From Isoetes taiwanensis (lineage: Eukaryota > Streptophyta > Lycopodiopsida > Isoetales > Isoetaceae): a stretch of DNA of 64,000 nt. The translations under genes and the position numbers were made by a program. Under the pieces are notes generated by a model. It saw nothing but the letters and a program-made list of their open reading frames with translations. It was not told the origin of the DNA and did not search any database. The stretch's first letter is position 1. Each line of letters begins with the position of its first letter. Below, piece after piece: positions 1 through 13,320 of the stretch. Where the stretch lies: NCBI GenBank assembly GCA_021234155.1, contig JAJEKV010000023.1:10303141-10367140 (forward strand). Direction: 5' to 3'.

Positions 1-2
1 TG

Positions 3-206
3 CCTGCAGAGCCATATCAGCAAGATGAAAGCCCAGGAAATGATAAGATCAATTTAGCACTTGATGACTCAGACTTGCGTACAGATTTCTTTTGTGGATC
101 AACTTCTATTTGGTTCCTTGTGTTTAGTGGACTAATATGTGCAGGTCATCTTGGAAAGGCAAAGGAAGTAATTACAGAGGTTTTGCAAGAGAATGCACAG
201 ACATGA
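3..206 (+). CDS. C-terminal fragment of a PPR-like protein
   Basis: An open frame enters at the window edge and ends at a TGA (204-206), giving 67 residues. Its second half reads TSIWFLVFSGLICAGHLGKA and continues KEVITEVLQ, which fits the helix-turn-helix spacing of a pentatricopeptide repeat (LI.GL..AG...KAKE...E.L). PPR proteins bind organelle RNA. Only one repeat is visible, the 5' part lies outside the window, and there may be an unseen splice site, so the family call is an inference. It could also be a TPR-like or unrelated helical protein. Confidence 0.35.
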   Translation, partial: PAEPYQQDESPGNDKINLALDDSDLRTDFFCGSTSIWFLVFSGLICAGHLGKAKEVITEVLQENAQT

Positions 207-2210
207 ATAGACATGAGGATCCCATTTTTTCCCTCTGTTGGAGTGAGCAGGTATTGGATTTATGGTGTGCAACTTTTTCTATCACTTCTAGAAATTTTAT
301 AGGACTATCTTACCTTAGGTTTGATTTATGCAAGTTGTGGTAGGTTGTGCATGATTGGCATCCAGAATCAGTTTTCCAGCAAAAGCCAAAGAGTTATCTT
401 TTGTGTGGGTCATCTTTTCTCTTATTTTATCCACAAAGGATCTTGGATGATTGATAATTAGAGATGTAATGACCGAAGAACATTATACAGTAAATAAGGA
501 CTATGTTACCATATTTACTCTATGCTCTGTTGAAAACATTAGTCCAAGAATCAACATATGAATTGGATGCCCACAGTTGTGGATTATGAACTCTCTGTTG
601 GAAGCCCTGGTTGTACAGTCATTAAGAAGTCATCAGAACTTACACCTTTGACTACTCTAGCCACTCTAGCACTTGCAATATCCGTGAGGACCGTGATTAC
701 TTGTTATTATGTTCGTGTAGAGATCTTAGAAAGGCAGCACAGAAAGGCTGCCAAACCTAGATGTTTCCATTTCCTGCATTTCTTCATTGTCCTTACAGTT
801 ACAGAGTCATGCATAAAGCTTCTTGATGACGTAGATGGCCTTTCAATGAAGAATTAGAAGGCAGAATTTGGACTTCAAGCTGCCTGTTGGATACGGAAAG
901 ACATTAAAGCTATTTATGAAGTGATGCATAAGTTATTGCTTGAATGAAGATGTTGTTGTTCTATATGCTATGTTGCAGAGGGTAAACATAAGATTGCAAC
1001 TGTTTTTTGTCGATTTCATGGTCCGCCATATTCCGTTATCAGAGCTTTGAAGAACTATTTTATGTGACATTTTGCAAGGACTTGCCTAAGCAAAACCGAG
1101 TAAGTTACATATCATGCACAAGGAAAAAGAACATGCCTGCCTTGCTCACAAAAACCAGGCAAAAAAAGAAAAGACGCATAAATGTCAGGCTGGTTCAATC
1201 CGGAAGGGTACAATCCGGAAGGGTATAATCCGGCGAATTGGATTCAGGCGGTGCTGATTACAGAATTGGTTACAGGCCAGACTTTGCAGGCCAGATTCTG
1301 GCGAATTGGATTCAGGCAGTGCTGATTTATTTTCATGGATTTTCGATTAGCAAGGCGAGTCCAGGAACTGGTCCGGTCCAGGAGCTGGATTAGAGCCGCC
1401 TTCTTCAAGCAGATCTGGAGACCTAAACGATCCCCAAAATAAGAAACGAAAATGAAATTCTTGGAACAACAAGGTGCAATTTTTTGAGAATTTGGCGAGG
1501 AAAGCGGGGAGAATTTGGGGAGGAAAGTGGTGAAAATTTGGGGAAAAGGAAAGATTAATGCATGACGAAGCTTGGAAATGGCAAGAAAGTGCAAGAATTA
1601 AAAGGGAATATGATCACGGAGCTAAAGAATATGCAAGGGCTCTAAACTGTGATGCAGGCTTGGTGGCTTTTTTATAGAAGGTTACAGGCCAGACTTTGCA
1701 GCATCACGGTTCTAAATTATAGAAGGGTTTGCAGCCCTGTAATGCTGCGTAATTTAAAATGCTTTGATTTGCTGTGTAATTTAGAATGCTTTGATTTGCA
1801 ATGTTTGTTTTATTAATAAGTTTGATGTTGGTAGAGGCAAATTTGATTTATAATGTTTTCTTAAAGTTTGAAATTGGCAGAGGCATAAGGCGGTTTTAAA
1901 AATGAGGGCCTGTATTCGAGCTGCAGCTTGGAGCACAAAACAAGGTTAGACATATTTCTCCATCTTGTCCATTATAGCTGTTTTTAGATGCAATTAGGAG
2001 AAATATAATTGCATCTAATACCTAGAACATTAGCTTAATTCTAGTGAATAAATTTTGAATCCTTTTCATCTTGAATGCTTGAAGGTGGAGTGCATTTATC
2101 AATTGGGCAGATCATCAATCCTCTTCGAAGTTTTTATTTCCATTAAAAAATATTAGAAGCACTTGGGTTTTGGAGCGATCAAACCCAAAACTTTACATGT
2201 AACAAGTTTA
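207..2210. other. Non-coding stretch with small direct repeats
   Basis: I see no convincing gene here. Short open frames (558-857, 1007-1228) have no recognisable motif. A 27-bp segment beginning GCGAATTGGATTCAGGC occurs at 1233-1259 and again at 1301-1327. The string GGTTACAGGCCAGACTTTGC occurs near 1268 and near 1680. A short tandem unit (AATCCGGAAGGGTA) is repeated near 1195-1235. These suggest an old, non-coding repeat rather than a gene. Confidence 0.5.
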
Positions 2211-2214
2211 TATA

Positions 2215-2472
2215 TTAATGCAAAAGTACTCCAAGTGCAATTTTATTGCAAGACGTTAAACTGCCATACCCAAGGTCACGGGTTCAATGCCTCGTTGTGA
2301 AAGTGGCCATGCAATGTAAAGTTGGTGGGGGAAGGACCCACTTCAGCAATGTAAAGTGGTGGGGGCAGGACCCATCTGGGTGTGTTGTAAAGTGTCACAT
2401 GTCCGATAGGACGCTGCCTTGTGGCGTGACATTAAAATCTCTTCTTCTTCTTCTTCTTCTTCTTCTTCTATT
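2215..2472 (+). mobile_element. tRNA-derived SINE candidate with (TTC)n tail
   Basis: The string GGGTTCAATGCC (about 2279-2290) fits a RNA polymerase III B box. It is followed by about 150 bp of unique body and a clean TTC-repeat tail at about 2440-2469, the layout of a tRNA-headed SINE. Inside the body a segment of about 32 bp (GCAATGTAAAG.. ending GGACCCA) is duplicated in tandem. I cannot find a convincing A box or target-site duplication and there is no second copy in the window, so this remains a candidate. Confidence 0.4.
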
Positions 2473-2819
2473 TCTTCTCACCTGTAAATAGTCATGGCAA
2501 TAAGAAAAGCCTCATGGTGTTCTCTAGCGAAATAAAAAAGGGCTGAACATTTTAAGCTTAACCAACCAAAAAAGGCATGGAAACGAGCCTTCTATATCCA
2601 CTCAAATAGATGCTACCTTGAATGATCTTAGCACACAATCACAAATTAAATATGAACTAGCCAATTCATTTCGAATTATGATTTGTCTGATTGGAAGTTC
2701 TTATGTGTTGTCATTGTGCCCAAAATTTGCTAGGTTGATTTTTTTTGTAATAACAGTTTTTCTCATATATCTCAAATAAATTACCTGCTTATGGTTCTTT
2801 TGTAATCTATTCATACAGA

Positions 2820-3847
<1,028 letters not shown>

Positions 3848-4753
3848 GACTATTAGACACTTGTTGTCTGACGAGGATCGTGGGCGTGTGTTGTTTGTGG
3901 ATCCCACTTTCTACACACGTGCATATCCCTTTCGTGGTGGATCTGCCACCCGCGACGAGACTGTGCCATCATTGGATCCTTTATTCCGTGACACCTATGG
4001 TCCAGCAGTGGATTGGAGTAGGCTACGAGTGGTGTTTTGGCCCGTCGTGCATGGGTGAGTGTTAGTGGAATGTTATACTTTATTGTATGCATGTTTATAT
4101 GTTTATGTGACATCTCTTTGTATCATGATAGTTCTCATTGGTGGTTGTACATCCTCGCTCGAGACCTTGACGATTACTCCATCCTTAGGGACATCGAGGA
4201 TGTGCAAACATCCTGGTTGTGCTTTGATTCTCAAGGCGTGGAGAAATGTGGTGAGCATTGTACCGTTATTCAGTTGAACAGGTATATGAATTACTTGTAG
4301 AATGAGCATGAATTACTTGTAGAATGAGTGCAATGCCAGATCCATATGCAGGATGTTTAGGATTTACTTGCAGATTAGAGATGCATCCGAGGAGGTACGG
4401 GATGGGCTTACACCACTCGTTATCCAGGACATGGATGTGCCTAGCCAGATTGATGCGACCAGTTGCGGCGTTCATGTGGCTTTGACCATGCGTTTGTTGG
4501 CAACTAGCTTCTTCATCAAGGATTCCATCGAAGGAGCTTCGTCTAGTGCTGCTCAGGTACATCACAATAACCACCCTTTTTTTGCATGTGACTTAGAAAA
4601 TACATACCAACCACTTCATATGGTTTTCTTTTATAGGTTGGATGGAATTGATTTTTCCCTTCTACACAGATTCGAGGAGAGCGACAGGTTCTCTCCTCTG
4701 CTATTGCGTTATTATATGCGTTATGGCTATCTCATAACAATCCAAGGGGTTGA
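3848..4753 (+). CDS. Ulp1-like (C48) cysteine protease, transposon type, 4 exons
   Basis: Exons 3848-4054, 4132-4281, 4352-4556 and 4670-4753 join in phase with GT-AG introns. The product carries the C48 protease signature in order: VDWSRLRVVFWPVVHG, then the catalytic His of HWWLYI at the start of exon 2, the Asp of WLCFDSQG, the oxyanion Gln of DVPSQIDATSCG and the nucleophile Cys of the same motif. Known family members remove SUMO/Ubl tags. In plants many copies are carried by MULE-, CACTA- or Helitron-like transposons, and the transposon-rich setting and weak upstream exons make that the likely source here. The C-terminus is IRGERQVLSSAIALLYALW and ends at TGA 4751. All four catalytic positions are intact. 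The true start lies upstream and is not resolved. Confidence 0.65.
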
Positions 4754-5280
4754 TGACTTATCGAGACACTTGCTTACATTTATCAAATACTTAAGTTTGT
4801 TCTTTCATGTTTACATTTATCATTTACTTAAGTTTGTTGCTTTTTTTCTTTTGGTCTCTTGCATGAAGAATATTTAACAAAGACAAAGGTTATGCAATAG
4901 AGATTATGTAGAGCATAGTGCCATGATGCAACATAATAGAGTGCAACTTCACACGTACCCTTGTTCCCCTTGGCATTTCCACACGATATCCCTAGCCTAG
5001 TTTGTTCCAAGGTTGGCAAATGTAATACACACTATCCTGGTCAAACATTGTACATGCATGGCAGATTAATACACGAGATTCTAAAACTTCAATATGTTTG
5101 CACGCCTTCAATTCAATCCAATTTTAAGCTTTAATAACAAAATAATTTGACCACAAGAACCATGATCTAAAACCAGGACTTCCCATAATTTGTACCATGC
5201 TATATTGGGTGTTAAGTGCCCAAATTTTGAGATTGAAGCTGGTTAAAGCTGGTTTCAATTCTTAGTTAATCTTACCCCAT
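4754..5280. other. Non-coding, AT-rich
   Basis: No open frame with recognisable motifs and no repeat structure beyond simple AT-rich sequence. Probably the 3' flank of the protease-bearing element. Confidence 0.5.
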
Positions 5281-5725
5281 GGAATTTCTAACTGCATGTG
5301 GAAACCTTACCTATTTTCCTCCTCATGTGGAAACCTTACCTATTTTTCTCCTCCTTTAGAAACCCTTCCTATTTTCCATAGAAACCCTTCCTAATTTCCA
5401 TCATGCAAGGAAATCGGGAAGGGTTTCCACTCAAAATTTGAATTTTGGGTGACGTGCACTCGATGGACGTGCACCTTAATGTCGGGCGTCCGTGTCGAAA
5501 AGCGTGAGCCATAAAGGCTCACGTGTGTAAATATTTAAAAAAAATAATAATAATTCCATGGAAACCCTTCCGACTTTCCATGGAAACCCTTCTGATTTTC
5601 CATTATGGAAACCCTTCCGGTTTTCCATGGAAACCCTTCCGAATTTCAAAAACTGGAAAACCGGAAGGGTTTCCATGGAAATTCGGAAGGGTTTCCATGG
5701 AAAACCGGAAGGGTTTCCATGGGAG
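5281..5725. repeat. Folded-back array of GGAAACCCTTCC units
   Basis: From about 5298 to 5430 four to six degenerate units of the type TGGAAACCTTACC or AGAAACCCTTCC occur head to tail. From 5555 to 5640 five clean units CCATGGAAACCCTTCCG follow, and from 5656 to 5720 the same unit runs in the opposite orientation (CGGAAGGGTTTCCATGG). The two halves pair across a short spacer near 5645-5655, and each unit contains the palindrome TTTCCATGGAAA. This would form a long imperfect hairpin. Confidence 0.85.
5503..5523. repeat. 8-bp perfect hairpin
   Basis: CGTGAGCC (5503-5510) and GGCTCACG (5516-5523) form a perfect stem with loop ATAAA. It lies between the degenerate and clean halves of the GGAAACCC array. 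No function is assigned. Confidence 0.8.
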
Positions 5726-7542
5726 GCCAACCCAAATCGGGCGTACTTAAAATCATCCGTAAAAAAATGTTAAAAAGGAGTTCGAAGTTCGTGCAAGTTA
5801 AAAACCGAACGAACTGACTATCTACGACACGCAACATTGTTGCAATAAAATTGATTCTCATCTCTAATAAAATATGATTATTATGCATGGCGTATTCGCT
5901 CGCCGTTTTTTGGAATCCAACCCCCTTTCGGGAGCCAATATTTTTGCTCGAATAATAATAGAAAGGCGGGGAGTGTCAGACAATATACTAGAGAAAGTTC
6001 TAGTTGAGGAAATTCCACGAGGGAATTTCTTGAGGCGGCGCCCAAGTGACGAAGCCACAGCGCCCTGAGTCTGGCGGGCCGCCGAGGGATATTCCGAGGG
6101 AATATTCTGAGACGGGGAACTTTCCCGACGTAATAAACAGTTAGTCAAATTATGTTCAATACCTTGTTGCCACATAATAGTTCCTCTATAGACTGTGGCA
6201 AGCAACGAATCTATTGACATCTCCAGAGTTGGCTCTAGAAAACACAAAGCCTAGCAATAGAAGTAGAGGAAGCTTAGATTGAGAGTATTATATGAACTTT
6301 TTATTGAAGCAAAACAGAGATAAAAGTTGTTGCCTTGAAACTTTGACCAACGAATTGCTCCCAAGCTCTTTGCAGCACATTCATGCGACCAAGAATCTCT
6401 ATAGCTTATCATCCGAAAAAAACTGGTAGAACAGAAGGTAGAAGAATGATGCACATGACTATCACGTTATCCTTGCTGCAAGGCTCTGCATGCCCAAAAT
6501 ATCGAACATGGGCATGTTTAAGCTAGCCCTAAATTGCAAAAAATCTACTAAGTCCACAAAAATTCCATGTATTCTTTTTTGTGACGTGGCCATAACATAT
6601 CAAAGATCCGGATATACCACGAATATACTCGTGGCTTAAACATGACAGCGTTCTATATATACAACAGCGTTCCTTCGATATATACAACTCCCTCCAAGCA
6701 CCACAAAAGAGCTATTATGGAAATTGGAATTTTCTTGAAACCCTCCACGTAAGATCTACATTCTGCAACAAAACTACTTTTTGCAGGACTACTTTTTGCA
6801 GGACGACCTTGTGCCCCTACCAAGAGTCTTCCCTGCAACCCTTAATCGCATGCAATACTTGTGGCCAGTGGCCATCGATATCCAACTGAGGCTCAGATAA
6901 GGAACAAAACCTCCTGTTCGTTCAACAAGAAGAAGATATTCCATGTCTCCAAGGCTCTAACCAGCAGCGTATGTATCGTCCATGCGCTTGCCAAAAAAGG
7001 ACTTACAAGCCAAAAAAGTAGGGGGCCGAAATGCGATGAATATCCTTCAACCCTTAAAACCACACCTAAAATGATCTTTTGGGGACCTTAATGAATAGCA
7101 ATTCCTACTATGCACAAAAGAAGAAATTATTGATTTAACACTTATTTCCATGCCAAAAAAAATGCTACTATTTACAATCAACATGACAATCCAGCTAACC
7201 GATTAGACTGGCATATTGGACTGGCAGCATCTATAGTAAATGCAACCAAAGCAACACATACACCCAATATATCATAGCGCATTCTTCTCTTGCAGAGTGC
7301 CATGAATGAAAAATACCAACCAATGGCTTTAGATTGATGGAACATTTGATTAGCCATTTACGGGCCAGTTGGAGTACAATGCATCCCAAACAAAAATCTC
7401 TTTCCCACTTCTATAGACCATAAAATGGATATATCTATCCATTGTAATCTGGTCTCTCATGACAATGCTAGTGTCAGCTCTGCTTCTTTGCTTTGCACTG
7501 ATGACGCAATACCATTTCACCATGATAAAGAGAAAAAACCAC
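5726..7542. other. No recognised gene; includes pumilio 3' flank
   Basis: Several short frames exist but none shows a known motif. The 5880-6120 segment is odd: it has GC-rich runs such as CCCCCTTTCGGGAGCC and AGTCTGGCGGGCCGCCGAGG unlike its AT-rich surroundings, which may mean organelle or element origin, but I cannot place it. About 7100-7542 is probably the 3' UTR side of the pumilio gene. Confidence 0.4.
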
Positions 7543-10500
7543 TTATTTTTGCTTTTCTTTCTTTTGTAACAGTCCAGAATCAATTAATGGCTGCATCTCT
7601 GCCTTTGCCAAGTCCTTTACATGCGAATCTGCACATTCCATCAATGCGGCTACAACTTTCTCACTGTTTCACATAAATAAAAAATGTCAACATTCACAAT
7701 TCAATCCAAAAAAGTTAGGCTTAAGATTAGGATACCCATGGCCTTGTGCCCAGACTCTGCATCTTCCCATAAATGCAGTCTCCCAAATAATTTGCTGAAA
7801 TGATTGCCCAACTGGAACATGCGATTCAAGAATTAATCGTCGTATTGTTCTGCTTGCATGGTATTGTTCTAACACATGTTCATCTGACTGCTGGCCATCT
7901 TTATCAGAAGCCTGTGGCAACGCTGCAAGGTCTGCAATTGCACGATGCACAGAGGTAATCTCATCTGGGGCTACCTTCCAAAGAATTCCATCAGAACCCC
8001 CGGCAGCGACCTATAAAATAGAAACAATGCCAGTCACCCGGTATGAGGTAAAGGTCAATAGCTTGACATTTTGTTTTCAATAAGCAAGACTTTAGCGTAA
8101 ATTTGGATCCTTAGTGTAAATTTGCCATATAAGTTTCTCCAGGAGATCTTGTTTTAAATGTTTTATTGGGTGCATTTTTTTGCCAGATTATCATTTATAA
8201 ACACAGATATGAAATGGCATATAAAACAGTAGTTCTCTTACACTCAACATGACAATTTACAGAAAAGAAAGCTCTTATCACAATTCCAGAAAGTCTTACA
8301 AATAGCATTTAACCTAAACCCGGATAGCCAATGTAGGTTATATGCTTGTGCCCTTAGCCAGGAATGGAGAATGATGAGATGCAAAGAGATTTAGGATGAC
8401 CTTGATGGATGGATTGCAGCAACATCAAGATAATGGAGGGCAGAATTACCAATCTGGTCGGGACACGAAACAACAACCTCTAGCATGTATCATAACTATC
8501 CTAGATTGGTACAACTCGTACCTCGTAGATGATATCCTTCCCACACGGAGACCGCAACAATTCTCCAGCATGATCAACACAAACATTCACCAGCTTCTGC
8601 AGGTTATACAACAAGATGCATATTAACTTTTGTACATAAAGCATGTGATAGACATCAGTTATGCCTACTTGAGCAAAACCACTATCCCTTAGGAGCTCCA
8701 TTCGGCGAACTAAAGGATCCTTTTTACTAACATCTTTGCAAACTTCTTTACCCTCTTCCACGACAACATCTTGGCCATTCTTCTCTGGAGAAATAGCGGG
8801 TTCCTTTGCAACAATTTCTGTATCTGTAGCATCATTATTCCTCGAATCTACAGGTATTTAAATGGCATACAAGCACAAATCATGATCATGTTTAATCGGG
8901 TAAAACATACAAAGAATTTACAAAATACTTACTGCATTCCTGATAAAAATCTATTGGGGATTGAAGCAACTTCTGAACATCTTGAGGGAAGTACCTTTGA
9001 GTGCATGGAGCAAGTAAACATAGGACCAATCGGTGCCCATACTATCACACGTTGCAGAAGTCAGGCGGGACAAAAAGGAAGATAAAGAAGAGAGAACCAT
9101 CATGTGATACCTTATGCAAGCATAAATCCTTTAACTGATTTGCTAGTTCCGGCATTATGATCTGCACAAAAACAAATATTTATGTCTCATTTTCCACTTG
9201 AAACACTAAACAATTTAATATTGACGTGCCTTGTTAACAAGCTTTGTGTCGTCTACTACTCGAAGGATAGACAACAGAAACTGCATATAGATGTTCAAAA
9301 GAAAAAACAAATTAACCGCAGTTAGCTGGATTGATGATCTTAAGGAGAAACTATATAGATCTTAATCCTCCATCTAATGCTTATAGATAACCATAATAAA
9401 AGAAGACAAAGCTTACCATGTAACCATAATCATCTTGTGATATTCTAGATACGTGAGTTTTTATTCCCTTTATAATTTTCCTCCGCTCCTGAAAGAATTA
9501 GTCAGTTGATATACTGACAAGTCATATAAAGCGCAACTAACAAGTCACATAAAGCAAAGCCAAGCCTAGCCTTCTGATGTACAATGACCATTTCATTGCA
9601 TAAGTTTGCCATTTCACATTCAATAAGCTGTTTGTATAAAGCATACATCCTAAGTCTATGCATATCATGAGTGGATTCTGTAATTCAAATTACCTTTGCA
9701 GACCCATGGCAAATACACATTATTCCAACTCTTGCACCATCTCTAGTGTGTATCATTCTCACCAGAAGCGGCCCAGACAGTTGTTGAACAATATCATCTA
9801 TAATTGCCTGTTTAGATATGATTTAGCTTAATGTCGCATTAAATTTACAGAATAATTTAGACCTTTGTGGAAATACTGAGGTACTCTACTAATGCGCGAT
9901 GAATTATTGAATGATCAACAATCCCCTTCTCCAATATCGGTTGTAAGCATAGGGTCATATGCTCTAATATTGACATGCGCTTCGAAGGGGGCTCACCAGC
10001 AAGGATATCAATAAGCCTGCCAAATTTTAAATTAAAAAATTAGACTAAACCTTATTATTGCAAATCAGCATGCTTAAAATTTCACAAGATTTTTTCCTTC
10101 CTATATTACATTAACCATAGCAACAAAAAAGGTGCTTCACTTAAGCCGTCAGACAATAACGCCAAGATTTGAATTACTGAAGGAGGACCTTGTTTACCCA
10201 TAAGAACTAAGGAATCACGGAAAGGTTCATAATTTTCCAGACGGGGACAAGGACCTTCTCTAATAACTTTGGCATGGGCACAATAACATCACGGCATGCA
10301 CAACTTTCTACCATTGATAAGGCATACCATTATTTGATGCATCAATTCAGGCAGTAAACATGCTTCACCTGCAAACAGAATTTCACCTAAGAAATGGTCC
10401 AACAAAAACTCAAGATTGCCTAGTTTCTAATGGGCTCATGGCACTCCTCAGAAACTGATGTAAAAAAAGGAATCTTGCCCTTGCATAAAAACGAGCACAA

Positions 10501-12052
10501 TAGATAAAACACCAACCTGCCATTTCCCTTTTTCTCTATTCCTTTAAATAGACGATATTCAGGTGAGAAAAACTCAGAAACGAGATCATGCTTCTCTGAA
10601 GCTTTAGCGATCTTATACGCATGCTCCATCACTGCACAAAACCCCAGCAAATCTGCCAATTAGGAGAGGTCCCATGTACATTAACAGAACCAAAAAGAGA
10701 TTATTAATGGCAAAACTCCTATGTTTAAATTCCTAGAGAACACTTGGTTTGCCACAATACCACTGTATGTTACCATTTCATCTATGTTTACGAGCTGGGC
10801 CTAGCTGTATAAAGAAGGCCACATTGTTGCTGCTGAAGGTAAAACAAAAGACTCTTCTGATGTGCATATCACATCCATGGTGCATAGCAGGTGTGTAAGA
10901 TAGATCCTTGTTATTGTAAAAATGACAGAATACAAATTGAGACAAAAAATAATTAAGGAAGCTAAACATCGGGCCAAACTCATGAATCAACTTGCCTGCA
11001 GAGCCACTTGGATGACGAAGAAGTTTGACAACATTCCCACGCAAAGAAGCCAGCATCTGCTGGAACTGCTCTTTATTTGCTGTCAAATGGATACTGAATC
11101 AGAAACCAATTTGGAAATTGTTCCTCTAATCTGCACAAATTACCATGAGTAATCATCTTCTCAGCAAGATGGCAAGCATATGTATTTCGAGCAAGATCCA
11201 GTAAATGTGGTCGAAGTTCATCAAATACTGCATCCCTTTCTTTGGTTTGGCAGTGCTTGATGCACGACTGTATCCAACAAAGACCAATGCTCAGTTTGTA
11301 AGCAAATAAAGACTGTGTTCTATTTACTTGCCTGCAGAACACGTGATGCAACATGAGATACAGCCATCTCCAACATCTTCCCCTTCATCTTCTCCAAGAT
11401 CTCTGACACCAAACTGCAAAAAGTGTTAACTAATTATAACCTAATGTAATCACGCCGCATATATAATGAGTGGCTGCAAAGGTACCGAGCACGGTCTTCC
11501 TGCTTTATATCCCGTTTTCTCATCTTTTCCCACGCTATCACTGCTTCCTAGAAATTTTAAGTTCTATACCATAAATATTCCATAGAAAGGTGAGAGTGAA
11601 TAGGAACCAAGATGGTTATCAGACTCTTACTTTCTCCAAATCATAATTCTTTTTTCTTTTTTTCTTCCGTTCCTCCACAAGTTCCTGAGAGAGATGGAAT
11701 AGCAATTTCAGAATCTCAATTTCATATATCGAATAACTTACTGCATTGCATGTGATTCATTCTGTTTGTATCATACCTTCTTTTCTTTCCGACCTACAGG
11801 CGTAATGCTCTTCCGAGTTTTCTTAAACACTGTTGCTTTTTTCACACTAAGCTTTTGGTTGTTCTCCTTAGCAGAAGAATCTACTTTTGTCTTCCTTTTG
11901 ACATTCCTCGACTTTGACGATTTTCGATCTCCATCAGAATGTTGGGATTTCGTCTTGGCAACTGAAGACTTGGGAGTCCCTTCTGATGCATTGTCCAAAC
12001 GAGCTTTCTTTGGACGAGAGGAAGAAGCTTCTTTACCTCTTTTGATCTTCAT
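7543..12052 (-). CDS. PUM24: Pumilio homology protein, Puf6/APUM24 type, 17 exons
   Basis: Exons, 5' to 3' on the minus strand: 12052-11777, 11684-11631, 11547-11486, 11413-11332, 11267-11144, 11079-10996, 10631-10517, 10016-9863, 9807-9694, 9488-9417, 9280-9230, 9161-9111, 9041-8933, 8847-8669, 8596-8522, 8010-7736, 7663-7543. They sum to 1998 nt (665 aa) with every phase consistent. The N-terminus is a Lys/Ser-rich basic tail typical of nucleolar proteins. The body follows the Puf6/APUM24 order, for example SCIKHCQTKERDAVFDEL, LARNTYACHLAEKMI, LQPILEKGIVDHSIIHRALV, YGHRLVLCLLAPC and HAGELLRSPCGKDIIYEV, and it ends DSGLLQKKEKQK. In plants and yeast this family binds pre-rRNA and works in large-subunit rRNA processing in the nucleolus. 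The ATG at 12052 is chosen because the frame upstream offers only a TTG. Three introns start with GC. Confidence 0.92.
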
Positions 12053-12105
12053 TATTTGTGGCAGATCCAATCCAATCCTTCCGGTTAGTCGCGGCGAAAC
12101 GGAGC

Positions 12106-12131
12106 ATAAACCCTAAATCTAAAACCCTTAT
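12106..12131. promoter_or_regulatory. Telo-box motifs upstream of the pumilio gene
   Basis: AAACCCTAA sits at 12108-12116 and a close variant, AAACCCTTA, at 12122-12130, about 55-80 bp upstream of the pumilio ATG. Telo-boxes are a known promoter or leader element of plant ribosomal-protein and ribosome-biogenesis genes, which fits the predicted role of the gene. That they are active here is an inference. Confidence 0.55.
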
Positions 12132-13320
12132 GGCAAAACCAGGAATATGGCAATGTAAAAATGCATTGTTTTCTTTCGATAAGGCGAATATGCTCAGGAA
12201 GATGCCACCTCTTCGGGGTTTCATTTGTTTCACTGTCCATATGATTTTTAGCACACTTGCCCAAACCCCAAGTGCAATATTATGAGGCTATCTACGTTGC
12301 TGCCAGGTCATAACAGTGTTGATGTGGAGCCTTCAAACCCGTTTAGATAGACGGAGATTCAATCCTGGGGTTATACAAAATAAAGGTATAGAAGCAGTTG
12401 CTTAGAGTGGGAATGATCATTCTAAGTTTTTTTGTCCATAAATGCAAAAAGCCGTCCACAACTTCTCTCTGCTTGCATTTTAAGTCCCATACATGCCTTG
12501 CATGTGTCTGATTGTGTGCTAGATTTAGCTCATTCCTCTGCTATTTTCTCTCTTGGCGTTCTAGCCTCGTAAGGAATCACATCAGAGCTTGTTTCTAGGA
12601 CACGTTTTCTGATTCTTGCACATTTTTCTTTTTCTTCCTTTTTTTTTTCTTTGATTCGGCATAATGGAGCACTATGTTCTGTAGCGAAGCTTAAAAGACT
12701 TCAAATGCGGATTCAGTAGGTGCAAAAGGGGTTTGCATATCGTAGCACTAATACAGAAGAGCGAACAAACTGGTGTAAGCGGCAAACCACCCACCTGAGA
12801 ACCACTTCAACAATGGTCCTTTGACTCCTAGTTGTTTTCTTCTCAAAAAAATCCCCTCTTTCAGCTCCTAGCTCCAGGAAGCAAGCTGTACAAAGAGATA
12901 CAATGGTGTAGTCAATTCTAGCACAACTTCACTCTTTCTGCTATATCTCCCTCATGGATGAATTTTTGCCTTATCAGACCCAATCCAGAAAGCTGGTTCA
13001 AAAATCTTTCCAGAAAAGTAAAAACTACCTGAATTGGATCTCGGGTTGCCGAGATATAATGCTCCAAAATTCGGCTAGCAAAACTGCCTAGAAATTGCTC
13101 CTTCTACCTGCATCCAAAAACCCTCATAGTAACTAATGCCCTTTGCTTTTATCACATGAATTTTGTACAAACTCTCATAAATAGTATGTATTTCTCATGT
13201 AATGGTCAATTAGAATATTCTCAATAGGGAAAGATAAATTACATGCCTAGCTAACGGGCCAAGCTCGTTACATAAGAGGTGGAGGCATAAGGAAAGTGCA
13301 TTGCATAATGCACCCTGCAT

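Noticed and set aside
2246-2491. 81-codon frame ending in polyleucine
   Set aside because: It spans the SINE-like body and its TTC tail. The leucines are the tail read in one frame.
5874-6247. GC-rich segment that could be organelle DNA or a viral fragment
   Set aside because: No protein or RNA gene could be matched in any frame. The base composition is suggestive only, so no origin was claimed.
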